Positions 8,486-16,253 of a stretch of DNA of 64,000 bases are shown here, piece after piece (the stretch's first letter is position 1; the number at the start of each line of letters is the position of its first letter). Origin of the DNA: CAXTPV01 sp965276715 (GTDB lineage Bacteria; Pseudomonadota; Alphaproteobacteria; Acetobacterales; Acetobacteraceae); assembly GCA_965276715.1 (NCBI GenBank), contig OZ255622.1, forward strand, positions 1,054,001 to 1,118,000, in the 5' to 3' direction. The notes under the pieces are model-generated. The model was given only the letters and a program-made list of their open reading frames with translations, did not search any database and was not told the origin of the DNA. The position numbers were made by a program, and so were the translations under genes.

Positions 8486-9433
8486 ATGAGTGCACGGCCG
8501 CGCGCTATCGCGACGATTGTCGGCTTCGTCGTGCTTCTGCTCCTCGGCGCGACGATGAGGTTCTACGTGGCGGGACAGTCGCTCGAGCGTGACTGGGCAC
8601 GCCTGATCGAGGCCGCGCGATCGTCTGGCTGGCAGGTCTCCGGCAAGCCGGGCGCGCGTTCCGGATGGCCGTTCGCCCCGAGCCTCTCGATCGACGAGGC
8701 GGCGCTCGACCTGACGCGGACGGTGGGCCTCTCCCTGTCGGCGCCGACGCTCCAGTTCTCCCGCCCGCCGGCAGCCGGCGAGCGCCTCGCGCTGCGTCCG
8801 GCGGCACCACTGACCGTCGGCACCCGTGCTGCGACGTTCCGCCTTTGGGGGGACCAGGCCAGTGCATCCTTCGACGGCGAGGGTGCGACATTCGTGGCCG
8901 TCGGGCTGCACGCCGGCGCCGGCGGTCCGGACGATGTGATGATCGCGCGCTCGGCCGTCGGACGCGCACGAACGACGGCCGCCGCCACCTCGGTCTCGTT
9001 CGCGATCAACGGGCTGACGCTCCCGCACGGGCACGTGGCACGGGACGAGCGCACCCTCGATCGACTGCGTCTCGAGGCGACGCTCACGCGGACGCCGGGC
9101 CAGCGGACGGTGATGTTCGCGCTCGATGCGGACTGGGATGGATTGCACGCCCGCATCGCCGGAACGCTCGGCGCCGGCACGGCGGGCACCCTGTCGGGGC
9201 GGATGACGGCCTCGATCGGCCCCGGCTGGCGCGCCGCCGTCGCCCGCGCGGAGGCCGCCCGGATCGTCACCGCGCCCGAGGCACGCGCGGCCACGGGGCT
9301 TCTCGCCCTGATCGCGACGGGCGACGCCATCCACGACATGCCGCTGGCGGTGCAGGACGGCAACGTGACGCTCGGCGGCCTGACGTTGCTGCGACTGCCG
9401 GCACTCCCGCCTCTGGCCGCCGGTCCATCCTAA
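8486..9433 (+). CDS. DUF2125 family exported protein
   Basis: A 315-residue protein with one N-terminal membrane helix (about residues 10-28) and a large periplasmic beta-rich part. It shows G-W-P-F-A-P-S-L-S after a G-W-Q-V-S-G strand, which is typical of DUF2125 proteins, known mainly from alphaproteobacteria and of unknown function. The repeated amphipathic strands resemble lipid-transport or AsmA-like folds, but that is speculation. I chose ATG 8486 over an upstream start at 8423 because the peptide between them is unlike a protein N-terminus. The gene follows an intergenic region with DnaA-box-like sequences. Confidence 0.75.
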   Translation: MSARPRAIATIVGFVVLLLLGATMRFYVAGQSLERDWARLIEAARSSGWQVSGKPGARSGWPFAPSLSIDEAALDLTRTVGLSLSAPTLQFSRPPAAGERLALRPAAPLTVGTRAATFRLWGDQASASFDGEGATFVAVGLHAGAGGPDDVMIARSAVGRARTTAAATSVSFAINGLTLPHGHVARDERTLDRLRLEATLTRTPGQRTVMFALDADWDGLHARIAGTLGAGTAGTLSGRMTASIGPGWRAAVARAEAARIVTAPEARAATGLLALIATGDAIHDMPLAVQDGNVTLGGLTLLRLPALPPLAAGPS

Positions 9434-9443
9434 TTTGGTTTAT

Positions 9444-9461
9444 GGTGACGATCCTGTCACC
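9444..9461. promoter_or_regulatory. Perfect inverted repeat upstream of cydA
   Basis: GGTGAC-gatcct-GTCACC is a perfect 6-base-arm palindrome with a 6-base spacer. It lies 109 bases before the cydA ATG and just after the DUF2125 stop. It could be an operator for a dimeric regulator of the oxidase operon or a short hairpin ending the upstream transcript. There is no T-run after it, so an operator is slightly more likely. Confidence 0.35.
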
Positions 9462-9570
9462 GCACGGCGCCGGGCATTGTCATGGCGTCCCGTTCGCGCA
9501 TCTTTCGCTCCAAGACCCGCGCTCCAGACCGGCCCTCGTTTGGCCCAGCGCCCCGTCACCGGAGACCACC

Positions 9571-11016
9571 ATGTTCGGTATCGATGCCTTTCATCTCGCG
9601 CGTGCCCAGTTCGGGTTCACGATCGCGTTCCACATCATCTTCCCGGCGTTCTCGATTGGCCTCGCGGCCTATCTGGCCGTGCTCGAGGGGATGTGGCTGA
9701 AGACCAAACGGGTGGTCTATCTCGATCTGTACAAATACTGGCTCAAGATCTTCTCGGTCGGCTTCGCGATGGGCGTCGTCTCGGGCGTCGTGATGTCCTA
9801 CCAGTTCGGCACCAACTGGTCGGTGTTTTCCAACAAGGCCGGCGGCGTGCTCGGGCCCCTGATGGCCTACGAGGTCTTGACCGCCTTCTTCCTCGAGGCC
9901 GGCTTCCTCGGCGTCATGCTGTTCGGCATGGACCGCGTCGGACCCAAGCTGCACTACGCCGCCACCGTCCTGGTCTCGGTCGGCACACTCATCTCCATGA
10001 CCTGGATCATCTCGGTCAACTCCTGGATGCAGACGCCGGCCGGCTACACCGTCACGCCCGACGGCAAGTTCGAGCCCGCCAACTGGCTCCACGTGATCTT
10101 CAACCCGTCCTTCCCGTTCCGGCTGGTCCACATGAGCCTGGCCGCCTTCCTCACCGTCGCCTTCATCGTGGGCGGCGTCGGCGGCTACCACCTGCTGCGC
10201 GCACGCGGCCAGCGCCGCCCGCCGACCGAGGCGACGAAGGTCATGTTCTCGATGGCGCTCTGGATGGCGGCGATCGTGGCCCCGATCCAGATCATGGCCG
10301 GCGACACCCAGGGCCTCAACACGCTCGAACACCAGCCCGCCAAGATCGCCGCGATGGAAGGCGACTTCGACGGCGGCCGCTACCAGGGCGAGAAGCTGTT
10401 CGGCTTCCCGAACATGAAGACCCAGCACACCGACTATGCGATCGAGCTGCCCTATGCCGGCTCGCTGATCCTGACCCATCACCTGTCGGGCCGCGTGCCC
10501 GGCCTGAAGGATTTCCCCAAGGCCGACCAGCCCTACAGCCCGATCCTGTTCTTCACCTTCCGGATCATGATCGCGATCGGCTTCGCGATGTTCGGCATCG
10601 GCCTGTGGAGCCTCTGGTGCCGCTACCGCGGCACCCTCTACGAGACGCCGTGGCTGCACCGCGCCGCCGTCCTGCTCAGCCCCGCCGGCTGGGTCGCGAT
10701 TATCTGCGGCTGGATGACGACCGAGATCGGCCGCCAGCCCTACACCGTCTATGGCCAGCTCCGCACGATCGACAGCGTCTCGCCGATCGCGCTGCCCGGC
10801 ATCGCGACGTCGTTCCTCGTCTTCATCGTGGTCTATTTCGTGGTCTTCGGCTTCGGCCTCTTCATCCTGCTGCGAATGATGAGCCAGCAGCCCGAGCCGG
10901 GCCAGGAGGGCCCGCGCGGCGACGAGCCGATCCGGACCGCCGGCATCCATCCGGGCCCCGCCCAAGGCCATGAGAACCTCGGCCACGGCACTCTCGCCCC
11001 CGGAGCGGCTGAATGA
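9571..11016 (+). CDS. cydA: Cytochrome bd-type ubiquinol oxidase subunit I (CIO type)
   Basis: A 481-residue, nine-helix membrane subunit that oxidises ubiquinol and binds haems b558, b595 and d. It starts M-F-G-I-D-A-F-H-L-A-R-A-Q-F-G-F and has the N-terminal haem ligand His in F-H-I-I-F-P. It also has the R-L-V-H-M His and the diagnostic G-R-Q-P motif near the C-terminal third (I-G-R-Q-P-Y). It is about 40 residues shorter than E. coli CydA, consistent with a short Q-loop as in cyanide-insensitive oxidases (CioA). The C-terminal tail is Gly/Pro/His-rich. It overlaps cydB by four bases. The enzyme supports respiration at low O2 or with inhibitors present. Confidence 0.95.
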   Translation: MFGIDAFHLARAQFGFTIAFHIIFPAFSIGLAAYLAVLEGMWLKTKRVVYLDLYKYWLKIFSVGFAMGVVSGVVMSYQFGTNWSVFSNKAGGVLGPLMAYEVLTAFFLEAGFLGVMLFGMDRVGPKLHYAATVLVSVGTLISMTWIISVNSWMQTPAGYTVTPDGKFEPANWLHVIFNPSFPFRLVHMSLAAFLTVAFIVGGVGGYHLLRARGQRRPPTEATKVMFSMALWMAAIVAPIQIMAGDTQGLNTLEHQPAKIAAMEGDFDGGRYQGEKLFGFPNMKTQHTDYAIELPYAGSLILTHHLSGRVPGLKDFPKADQPYSPILFFTFRIMIAIGFAMFGIGLWSLWCRYRGTLYETPWLHRAAVLLSPAGWVAIICGWMTTEIGRQPYTVYGQLRTIDSVSPIALPGIATSFLVFIVVYFVVFGFGLFILLRMMSQQPEPGQEGPRGDEPIRTAGIHPGPAQGHENLGHGTLAPGAAE

Positions 11017-12071
11017 GCCAACTCCTGCCGATGCCCGAGGCCGCCCGTGCGCTGCACGGATGGTTCTTCTGGGCACCGGTCCTGTCGGCCACGATCCTCG
11101 CGATCGTCGTCCTGCTGTACGTCCTGCTCGACGGGTTCGACCTCGGCGTCGGCATCCTGTTCGCCGCCGAGGACGGCTCCGAGAACCGCGACGTGATGGT
11201 CAATTCGATCGCCCCCGTCTGGGACGGCAACGAGACCTGGCTCGTGCTCGGTGGCGCCGGCCTGTTCGGCGTCTTTCCCGTCGCCTACGCGATCATCCTG
11301 CCGGCGCTCTACCCGGTCGTGATCCTGATGCTGCTGTCGCTCATCTTCCGCGGCGTCTCCTTCGAGTTCCGCTTCAAGGCGCGGTCGAGCCGGGGCCGCA
11401 AGCTATGGGACGCGGGCTTCTTCGGCGGCTCGCTCTGCGCCGCACTCTGCCAGGGCATCACGCTGGGCGCGATCCTGCAGGGCATCCGTTTCCTGCACGA
11501 GCAATACGCCGGCGGCTGGTGGGACTGGCTGACCCCGTTCAGCGTCATCTGCGGCCTCGCGGTGGTGGCCGGCTACGCGATGCTGGGCGCCACCTACCTG
11601 ATCTGGAAGACCAGCGGCGCGCTGCAGCGCCGGATGCGCGACGTCGCGCGCCTGCTCGGGCTGGTCGTCCTCGGCTTCATCGGCCTGGTCAGCGTCTGGA
11701 CGCCGTTCCTGCACGAGAAATACCTCAACGAGTGGTTCGGCTGGCCCAAGATCCTGTTCGTGAGCCCGGTGCCGATCCTCGTCGTGGTGCTGGCGCTCGC
11801 CTTCTACTGGAGCCTCAAGCTGCATCACCAGGTAACCCCGTTCCTGTGCACGCTGGGCCTGTTCTTCCTGTCGTTCACCGGGCTCGGAATTTCCCTCTGG
11901 CCGACGGTCGTGCCGCCGACGATCGACATCTGGCAGGCGTCCAACCCGCCGCACAGCCAGCTCTTCCTGCTCGTCGGCATGATCGTGCTGGTGCCGACCA
12001 TTCTCGCCTACTCGAGCTACAGCTACTGGGTCTTCCGCGGCAAGGTCGACCCCAGCGCCCACTATCACTGA
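11013..12071 (+). CDS. cydB: Cytochrome bd-type ubiquinol oxidase subunit II
   Basis: A 352-residue integral membrane protein with about eight or nine helices. Landmarks are L-D-G-F-D-L-G-V-G-I-L near residue 45, the W-D-G-N-E-T-W-L motif shortly after, and F-R-G-V-S-F-E-F-R. These are standard for CydB/CioB and include the acidic residues of the proton path. It pairs with subunit I to form the oxidase core. Its ATG overlaps the cydA stop (ATGA), and its own stop overlaps the next possible start (TGATG), so the three genes form one tight operon. Confidence 0.95.
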   Translation: MSQLLPMPEAARALHGWFFWAPVLSATILAIVVLLYVLLDGFDLGVGILFAAEDGSENRDVMVNSIAPVWDGNETWLVLGGAGLFGVFPVAYAIILPALYPVVILMLLSLIFRGVSFEFRFKARSSRGRKLWDAGFFGGSLCAALCQGITLGAILQGIRFLHEQYAGGWWDWLTPFSVICGLAVVAGYAMLGATYLIWKTSGALQRRMRDVARLLGLVVLGFIGLVSVWTPFLHEKYLNEWFGWPKILFVSPVPILVVVLALAFYWSLKLHHQVTPFLCTLGLFFLSFTGLGISLWPTVVPPTIDIWQASNPPHSQLFLLVGMIVLVPTILAYSSYSYWVFRGKVDPSAHYH

Positions 12072-12097
12072 TGCCCACGATCATGCGGAGGAAGGCC

Positions 12098-12211
12098 ATG
12101 GACACGAACCGATCGCTGCACCGGATCGGCTGGTTCGTCGGCCTCTGGGCCGGAGGCGTCGCGGTGACCGCGGCCGTCGCCTACGGCCTGCGCCTGATCA
12201 TCTTCATGTAG
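12098..12211 (+). CDS. Small DUF2474-like membrane subunit of the bd oxidase
   Basis: A 37-residue single-pass membrane peptide starting M-D-T-N-R-S-L-H-R-I-G-W-F and ending R-L-I-I-F-M. It resembles the DUF2474 family found after cioAB/cydAB operons, analogous in position to CydX of E. coli. Such peptides stabilise the haem-bearing subunit. I chose the ATG at 12098 because a strong GGAGGAAGG ribosome site lies just before it. In-frame ATGs at 12071 and 12083 exist but lack a site. It is the last gene of the oxidase operon and ends three bases before a convergent regulator gene. Confidence 0.75.
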   Translation: MDTNRSLHRIGWFVGLWAGGVAVTAAVAYGLRLIIFM

Positions 12212-12213
12212 TC

Positions 12214-12834
12214 CTACTCGGCGGCCGCGATCCGGCGCAGCTCCTCGAGTTCCCGCCGCAGCGCCGCCACCTCGACCTGCAGCTCGTCGCGCGTCGGCCG
12301 CAACCCGCGCTCCGCATCCTGCGCCTGCCGGACCGCCGCCACCGGCCCGAACACACGCGCCGCCCGCTCCAGCAACGCGACGTTCTCGCGCCCCGCCTGC
12401 TGCAACGACGGCGTCAGCAGGGTCTCGATCTTCTCGTCCTGCTGGCGCGACACGTCGTGCCGATGCGCGAAATGCGCCATCATCTGCTCCAGGTATTCCG
12501 GCACGATCCCCTGCAGGCTGTCGCCATAGAACCCGATCAACTGGCGCAGGAACGACGTCGGCAGGATCGACCGCCCGCGCGTCTCCTCCTCCATGATGAT
12601 CTGCGTCAGCACCGTCCGCGTGATGTCGTCGCCCGTCCGGGCGTCATAGACCACGAAGTCGCGGTTGTTGCGCACCATGCCGGCGAGGTCGTCGAGCGTG
12701 ATGTAGGCGGAGCTCTCGGTGTCGTAGAGACGCCGGTTGGCATACTTCTTGACGACGATCGGAGCGGACGCCCCATCTGTCTGTTGGTCGCCGCGCACAT
12801 CAATCTCCAACTCACAGTCGAACAGATCTAGCAT
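12214..12834 (-). CDS. phaR: Polyhydroxyalkanoate synthesis repressor PhaR
   Basis: A 206-residue regulator with the PHB/PHA accumulation regulator DNA-binding domain: V-V-K-K-Y-A-N-R-R-L-Y-D-T near residue 27, followed by Y-I-T-L-D-D-L and V-Y-D-A-R-T-G-D-D-I-T-R. A second region (about 90-130) is the PHB-accumulation repeat. The C-terminal 50 residues form a predicted coiled coil (L-R-R-E-L-E-E-L-R-R). PhaR binds nascent polyhydroxyalkanoate and represses phasin genes. No phasin or synthase gene is seen in this window. An alternative start a few codons downstream is possible. It is convergent with the oxidase operon. Confidence 0.92.
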   Translation of the reverse strand: MLDLFDCELEIDVRGDQQTDGASAPIVVKKYANRRLYDTESSAYITLDDLAGMVRNNRDFVVYDARTGDDITRTVLTQIIMEEETRGRSILPTSFLRQLIGFYGDSLQGIVPEYLEQMMAHFAHRHDVSRQQDEKIETLLTPSLQQAGRENVALLERAARVFGPVAAVRQAQDAERGLRPTRDELQVEVAALRRELEELRRIAAAE

Positions 12835-12875
12835 CCCGGAGCCCGAAAATCAGGGGCACCGGCACGGCCGGCCCG

Positions 12876-13619
12876 TCATCCGCGAAACGCGTCCTTGCCC
12901 GCTCTCAGTTTCGCGAGCTCCACCGCGTCGCGCGCCCTCACGAACGGGTTGGCCAGACGCTCCTCGCCCAGCCGCGACGGCAGCGTCGGCTGTCCCTCAG
13001 CACGCAGTCGTGCCACCTCCCCGGCCCGCTGGCCAAGGGCGGCATTCAGTGGATCCACACTCAGCGCATAGCGGGCGTTGGCGAGCGTGTATTCGTGCCC
13101 GCACGCCACCAGCGTGCTGTCCGGCAGGCCCCTGAACCGCCCCAGCGACTCGAACATCATCGCGGGGGTCCCCTCCAGCAGCCGCCCGCAGCCGAGGCTG
13201 AACAGCGTGTCGCCGCACACCAGCACCGGATCGTCCCCGCCTGCCGCGGCAAAGAACAGGCTCACATGCCCGATCGTGTGCCCCGGCGTCTCCATCACCA
13301 CCCCGCTCTCGTCGCCGACCCTCACCGTGTCGCCATCCGCCACCGCCTCGTCGAGTGCCGGCAGCCGCGGCCGATCGGCCGCCGCGCCGACCACCCGCGC
13401 GCCGAACCGCGCCCGCACCGCGTCCGTCCCCGCCGTATGGTCGCCATGGTGGTGCGTCAGCAGGATCGACTCGAGCACGCCGCCGCCACGCGCGATCTCC
13501 TCCTCCACCGCCGCGATCACGGCGTCGGCATCGGCCGGATCGACGATCGCCATCGCCCCGCCGCTCCTGAGCAGCCAGGCGTAATTGTCCGACAGGATCG
13601 GGATCAGGCTCGCGCGCAT
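12876..13619 (-). CDS. gloB: Hydroxyacylglutathione hydrolase (glyoxalase II)
   Basis: A 247-residue metallo-beta-lactamase-fold enzyme. The two-metal motif T-H-H-H-G-D-H lies near residue 52, with further ligands in E-T-P-G-H-T and D-T-L-F-S-L-G-C-G-R. The C-terminal glyoxalase II domain carries the glutathione-contact segment C-G-H-E-Y-T-L-A-N-A-R-Y-A. It hydrolyses S-D-lactoylglutathione to D-lactate and glutathione in methylglyoxal detoxification. The ATG at 13619 gives the usual length; the frame extends upstream but overlaps the divergent gene. It is divergently paired with a methyltransferase, 38 bases apart. Confidence 0.93.
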   Translation of the reverse strand: MRASLIPILSDNYAWLLRSGGAMAIVDPADADAVIAAVEEEIARGGGVLESILLTHHHGDHTAGTDAVRARFGARVVGAAADRPRLPALDEAVADGDTVRVGDESGVVMETPGHTIGHVSLFFAAAGGDDPVLVCGDTLFSLGCGRLLEGTPAMMFESLGRFRGLPDSTLVACGHEYTLANARYALSVDPLNAALGQRAGEVARLRAEGQPTLPSRLGEERLANPFVRARDAVELAKLRAGKDAFRG

Positions 13620-13657
13620 GGTGTTCTCCGCTCTCTCCACCGTGGTATAGCGCGCCG

Positions 13658-14389
13658 ATGACGATGGACACGCATACGGTCGCCTCCTTCTACGATGGGC
13701 CTTGCGGCGCCGTCGTGGCCGGCCTGATCCGCGACCGGCTCGCGACACTCTGGCCCGACACCCGCCAGCTCCGCATCGCGGGGCTCGGCTACGCCTCCCC
13801 CTATCTCGGCCTGTGGCGCGACGACGCGGCGCTCTGCCTGGACATCATGCCCTCCCGGCCCGCTTCCGGCCCTCTCGCGAGCCCGATGCGCTGCATCGCC
13901 GACGGCGCCCAGCTTCCCCTCGATGACCTGTCGGTCGACCGCATCCTCCTCGTCCACGGCCTCGAGGCCGCCGACGACCAGCGGCGCCTGCTGCGCGAGT
14001 GCTGGCGGGTGCTGCGCGACGACGGCCGGCTGATGGTCGTCACCCCCAACCGCGCCGGCTTCTGGGCGCACGTCGAGTCGACCCCCTTCGGCCAGGGCCA
14101 GCCCTACACGCAGGGCCAGGTCTCGCGCCTGCTGCGATCCTCGATGTTCGCCGTCGACCGCCAGGACACCGCGGTCTACATGCCCCCGCTCGACTTCCGC
14201 CCGATCCGAAGGCTCGCCCCCTTGTGCGAGCGCCTCGGCCGCCGCCTCACACCAGGCTTCGCCGGCGTGCTGCTGGCCGAAGCCGTCAAGGACGTCTACG
14301 CCGCCGTGCCCGGCGTCCCCGTCAACCGCCGCGTCGTCGTGCCCGCAGCCCTGAAGGCGCTCCACGCGAGAGTGCTGGAAGCGGCCTGA
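13658..14389 (+). CDS. SAM-dependent methyltransferase (type 11-like)
   Basis: A 243-residue class I methyltransferase-like protein. The SAM-binding strand reads I-A-G-L-G-Y-A-S-P-Y near residue 43, less canonical than G-x-G-x-G. Later come an acidic strand C-L-D-I-M-P, a D-D-L-S-V-D-R-I-L-L-V-H-G-L-E motif IV/post region, and R-E-C-W-R-V-L-R-D-D-G-R-L, the usual motif before strand 5. A divergent methyltransferase next to gloB is a recurrent arrangement in alphaproteobacteria as far as I recall; its substrate is unknown. The two genes probably share a short bidirectional promoter. Confidence 0.8.
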   Translation: MTMDTHTVASFYDGPCGAVVAGLIRDRLATLWPDTRQLRIAGLGYASPYLGLWRDDAALCLDIMPSRPASGPLASPMRCIADGAQLPLDDLSVDRILLVHGLEAADDQRRLLRECWRVLRDDGRLMVVTPNRAGFWAHVESTPFGQGQPYTQGQVSRLLRSSMFAVDRQDTAVYMPPLDFRPIRRLAPLCERLGRRLTPGFAGVLLAEAVKDVYAAVPGVPVNRRVVVPAALKALHARVLEAA

Positions 14390-14394
14390 GAAGG

Positions 14395-14445
14395 CCAAGG
14401 GCTCCGCCCCTGGACCCCGTCGTGCGAGTGCACGCCTCCGGCGTG
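14395..14445. repeat. Bipartite palindromic repeat, copy B
   Basis: A near-perfect hairpin CCAAGGGC-TCC-GCCCCTGG at 14395-14413 is followed by CACGCC-TCC-GGCGTG at 14431-14445. A GC-rich tail (about 14446-14466) can fold as well. It lies directly after the methyltransferase stop and before the toxin-like gene. The first hairpin matches the core of copies A, C and D. Confidence 0.65.
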
Positions 14446-14535
14446 ACGGGGGCAGGCGCCCCCCGGATCCGCGCGACTTGGCTCGTTTCGCGAGGTCGTG
14501 TTTGCTGGCGGCGACAGCATACGGGCGGCTCCGCA

Positions 14536-15537
14536 ATGGCAGGGTTCTGGTATCCTTATGACGGGCTCGCCGATGCGCAGGCGCATCTGTGCGGCTTCGC
14601 CGACGGCGCGATCGGCCCGCAATGCGGCGTCAGCTTCTCCGACGGCATCAGCATCGTCGTCCTGCGCCGGCCCGCGAGCGGTCTCTGGCTGAACGTGCTG
14701 GCCCAGCATGTCGGCCGCCCGCCGCCGGTCCCGCCGGCAACAGGCCTGACGGGAAAGCTCAAGGCGTGGTTCTGGCGCGCGATGGAGATCGAAGGCGAAG
14801 CCGAGATCCAGGACGCCGAGGCCCAGCAGGCTGCTTCCCGCGCGATGGTGGCCGAGTTCCAGGACCGCGTCTGGCAGCCGGTCCACACGTTCCTGCTCCG
14901 CCACAAGCTCGCCGCCGACACCGCCGGTGTCGCTCTCGACGTCGTCGGCGTCGCCGCCGGCGTCGTCTTCCTGGTCTTTGTCGCCCCCGAACTCGCGGCG
15001 GCCGGAACCGTGGCTGGCGCCGTTGGTCTCGCCACCGGCATCTCGGCAGCCACAGGGTCCTTCATCTTGGCCTTCATCGACGGGGGCACCTATGTCGCGG
15101 AAATTTCCGGCAACGATGCTCTCGCCAAGAAGATAGACGACAACAACACGCTTCAGTGGATGCGCATCGGAGCCACGCTGATGCTGTTGCCTGACATCGG
15201 CGTTGGCGGCATGCGCGCACTCCAGGAGATCGGTAAGCTCGGCCGCGAGGTGAACGAGGGACGCGAAGCGGTAGTCGCCTCGTCCCGGTCGGTCGCCGAA
15301 GCTCGCGCCCGGGTGGCGCGTATCCGCCACCCCGAACGCCATCCCGGGCCGGTCATGCGTCGCATCCACAAGGTGCGGACTTTCCAGCGCGCGGCGGAAG
15401 CGCAGGCCCGCGCAACCGATGTCGCCAGCCATCCTCCACACAATCGCGTTGCGCGATCTTGCCCTGTTCCAGGGCGCGACCCTCGCCGGAACCGGGCTGC
15501 TCAGCGCCGCGCCACCGGGTGTTGCACTTACTCCTGA
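14536..15537 (+). CDS. Polymorphic-toxin-like protein, C-terminus disrupted
   Basis: I do not recognise this protein with certainty. The 333-residue frame has an N-terminal region of about 120 residues, an acidic Ala/Gln-rich helix (E-A-E-I-Q-D-A-E-A-Q-Q-A-A), and a Gly/Ala/Val-rich double membrane-like segment (about residues 133-190). After these come D-A-L-A-K-K-I-D-D-N-N and L-L-P-D-I-G-V-G-G-M-R-A-L. A helical linker leads to a basic C-terminal part. Hydrophobic glycine-rich hairpins followed by a variable C-terminal domain are common in type VI secretion effectors and other polymorphic toxins. From about residue 306 the frame turns Arg-rich and unlike protein, while adjacent frames look natural, which suggests a frameshift. 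The gene directly after it may encode an immunity protein. The domain assignment is inference. Confidence 0.5.
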   Translation: MAGFWYPYDGLADAQAHLCGFADGAIGPQCGVSFSDGISIVVLRRPASGLWLNVLAQHVGRPPPVPPATGLTGKLKAWFWRAMEIEGEAEIQDAEAQQAASRAMVAEFQDRVWQPVHTFLLRHKLAADTAGVALDVVGVAAGVVFLVFVAPELAAAGTVAGAVGLATGISAATGSFILAFIDGGTYVAEISGNDALAKKIDDNNTLQWMRIGATLMLLPDIGVGGMRALQEIGKLGREVNEGREAVVASSRSVAEARARVARIRHPERHPGPVMRRIHKVRTFQRAAEAQARATDVASHPPHNRVARSCPVPGRDPRRNRAAQRRATGCCTYS

Positions 15538-15642
15538 GCAGCACGTGACGAAGACTATCTCAACTCGCTGACGCCGCGTGGCGGCATGCCCAAGGACATC
15601 CGGCTCGAGATGCGTATCTTCGGCTTCGAGAAGCCGAGGTAA
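15419..15642 (+). pseudogene. Out-of-frame continuation of the toxin-like gene
   Basis: In the +1-shifted frame, 15419-15568 reads as natural protein (L-R-D-L-A-L-F-Q-G-A-T-L-A-G-T-G). In the original frame, after its TGA at 15535-15537, 15547-15642 reads D-E-D-Y-L-N-S-L-T-P-R-G-G-M-P-K then R-I-F-G-F-E-K-P-R and stops at a TAA. The simplest reading is two compensating frame changes, near 15450 and near 15545, in a gene that once ended at 15642. Sequencing error at these two points would explain it equally well. The stop at 15642 is two bases before the next gene, as expected for a coupled pair. Confidence 0.5.
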
Positions 15643-15644
15643 CC

Positions 15645-16193
15645 GTGAGGCCACAGTCTGCCTCGCTCACCCGGCCGCCCGGCTACGCGCCGCGCGGCAC
15701 ATCTTTGGGACTGGCCGGCTTCGTTCTCCTCAGCGCCGGCGTGCCGTTCGGGACGCTCCAAAGTCTCGTCCCCGTGCTCGCAAACGGTATCGATATCTGG
15801 CTGAACTCCGCTCTCCCCGTTTTCGGCTTCTCGACAGCCTTGGGGATCGTGATCGCGGTGGGTTTTCACAAGCGGCGATACTGGTTTGTCTGTTTCTGGT
15901 TCATCATGAGTTCGCTGCTTCTGGTCGGCTATGTCATCGGGCTGCCGATCGGTTTGGTCGTGTTCCTGCACCTCGTGCCGATGCAGCATCCCGAGTATCA
16001 CATCCTCGGCGTCGTCAACATGATCATGTGGACGGTCCAAGCCCCGTGCGCTTGGCTGTTGCTGCGCATGCTTCGCCTCCACTACTGGCAGCCTTGGACC
16101 CAGCCAGAGAGCTGGAAGCCAGGAGACGAAACGCCGCCACGCTGGTCGTCATCGTCCCGCAACATCCCGCCTCCCACACGCGACCGGGTGTAG
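15645..16193 (+). CDS. Four-helix membrane protein, candidate immunity protein
   Basis: A 182-residue protein with four predicted membrane helices: about residues 21-40, 52-75, 80-105 and 120-140. The linkers are short and the C-terminal tail is hydrophilic (W-K-P-G-D-E-T). No family is recognised. The GTG start at 15645 follows a GAGG ribosome site and lies two bases after the restored end of the toxin-like gene, so the two were probably translated together. A small multi-span membrane protein coupled to a toxin-like gene with a membrane hairpin is typical of effector-immunity pairs acting at the inner membrane. That role is inferred only from position and topology. Confidence 0.55.
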   Translation: MRPQSASLTRPPGYAPRGTSLGLAGFVLLSAGVPFGTLQSLVPVLANGIDIWLNSALPVFGFSTALGIVIAVGFHKRRYWFVCFWFIMSSLLLVGYVIGLPIGLVVFLHLVPMQHPEYHILGVVNMIMWTVQAPCAWLLLRMLRLHYWQPWTQPESWKPGDETPPRWSSSSRNIPPPTRDRV

Positions 16194-16253
16194 GCCCTAC
16201 CATCCGCCCGGGCGTATCCGGAACGCGCCACTTGACCGGGGGAGGAGCGCCAG

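Noticed and set aside
8211..8489. Chromosomal origin of replication
   Set aside because: Only one perfect and one near DnaA box are present, and no dnaA, dnaN, hemE or par genes flank it; kept only as a regulatory candidate.
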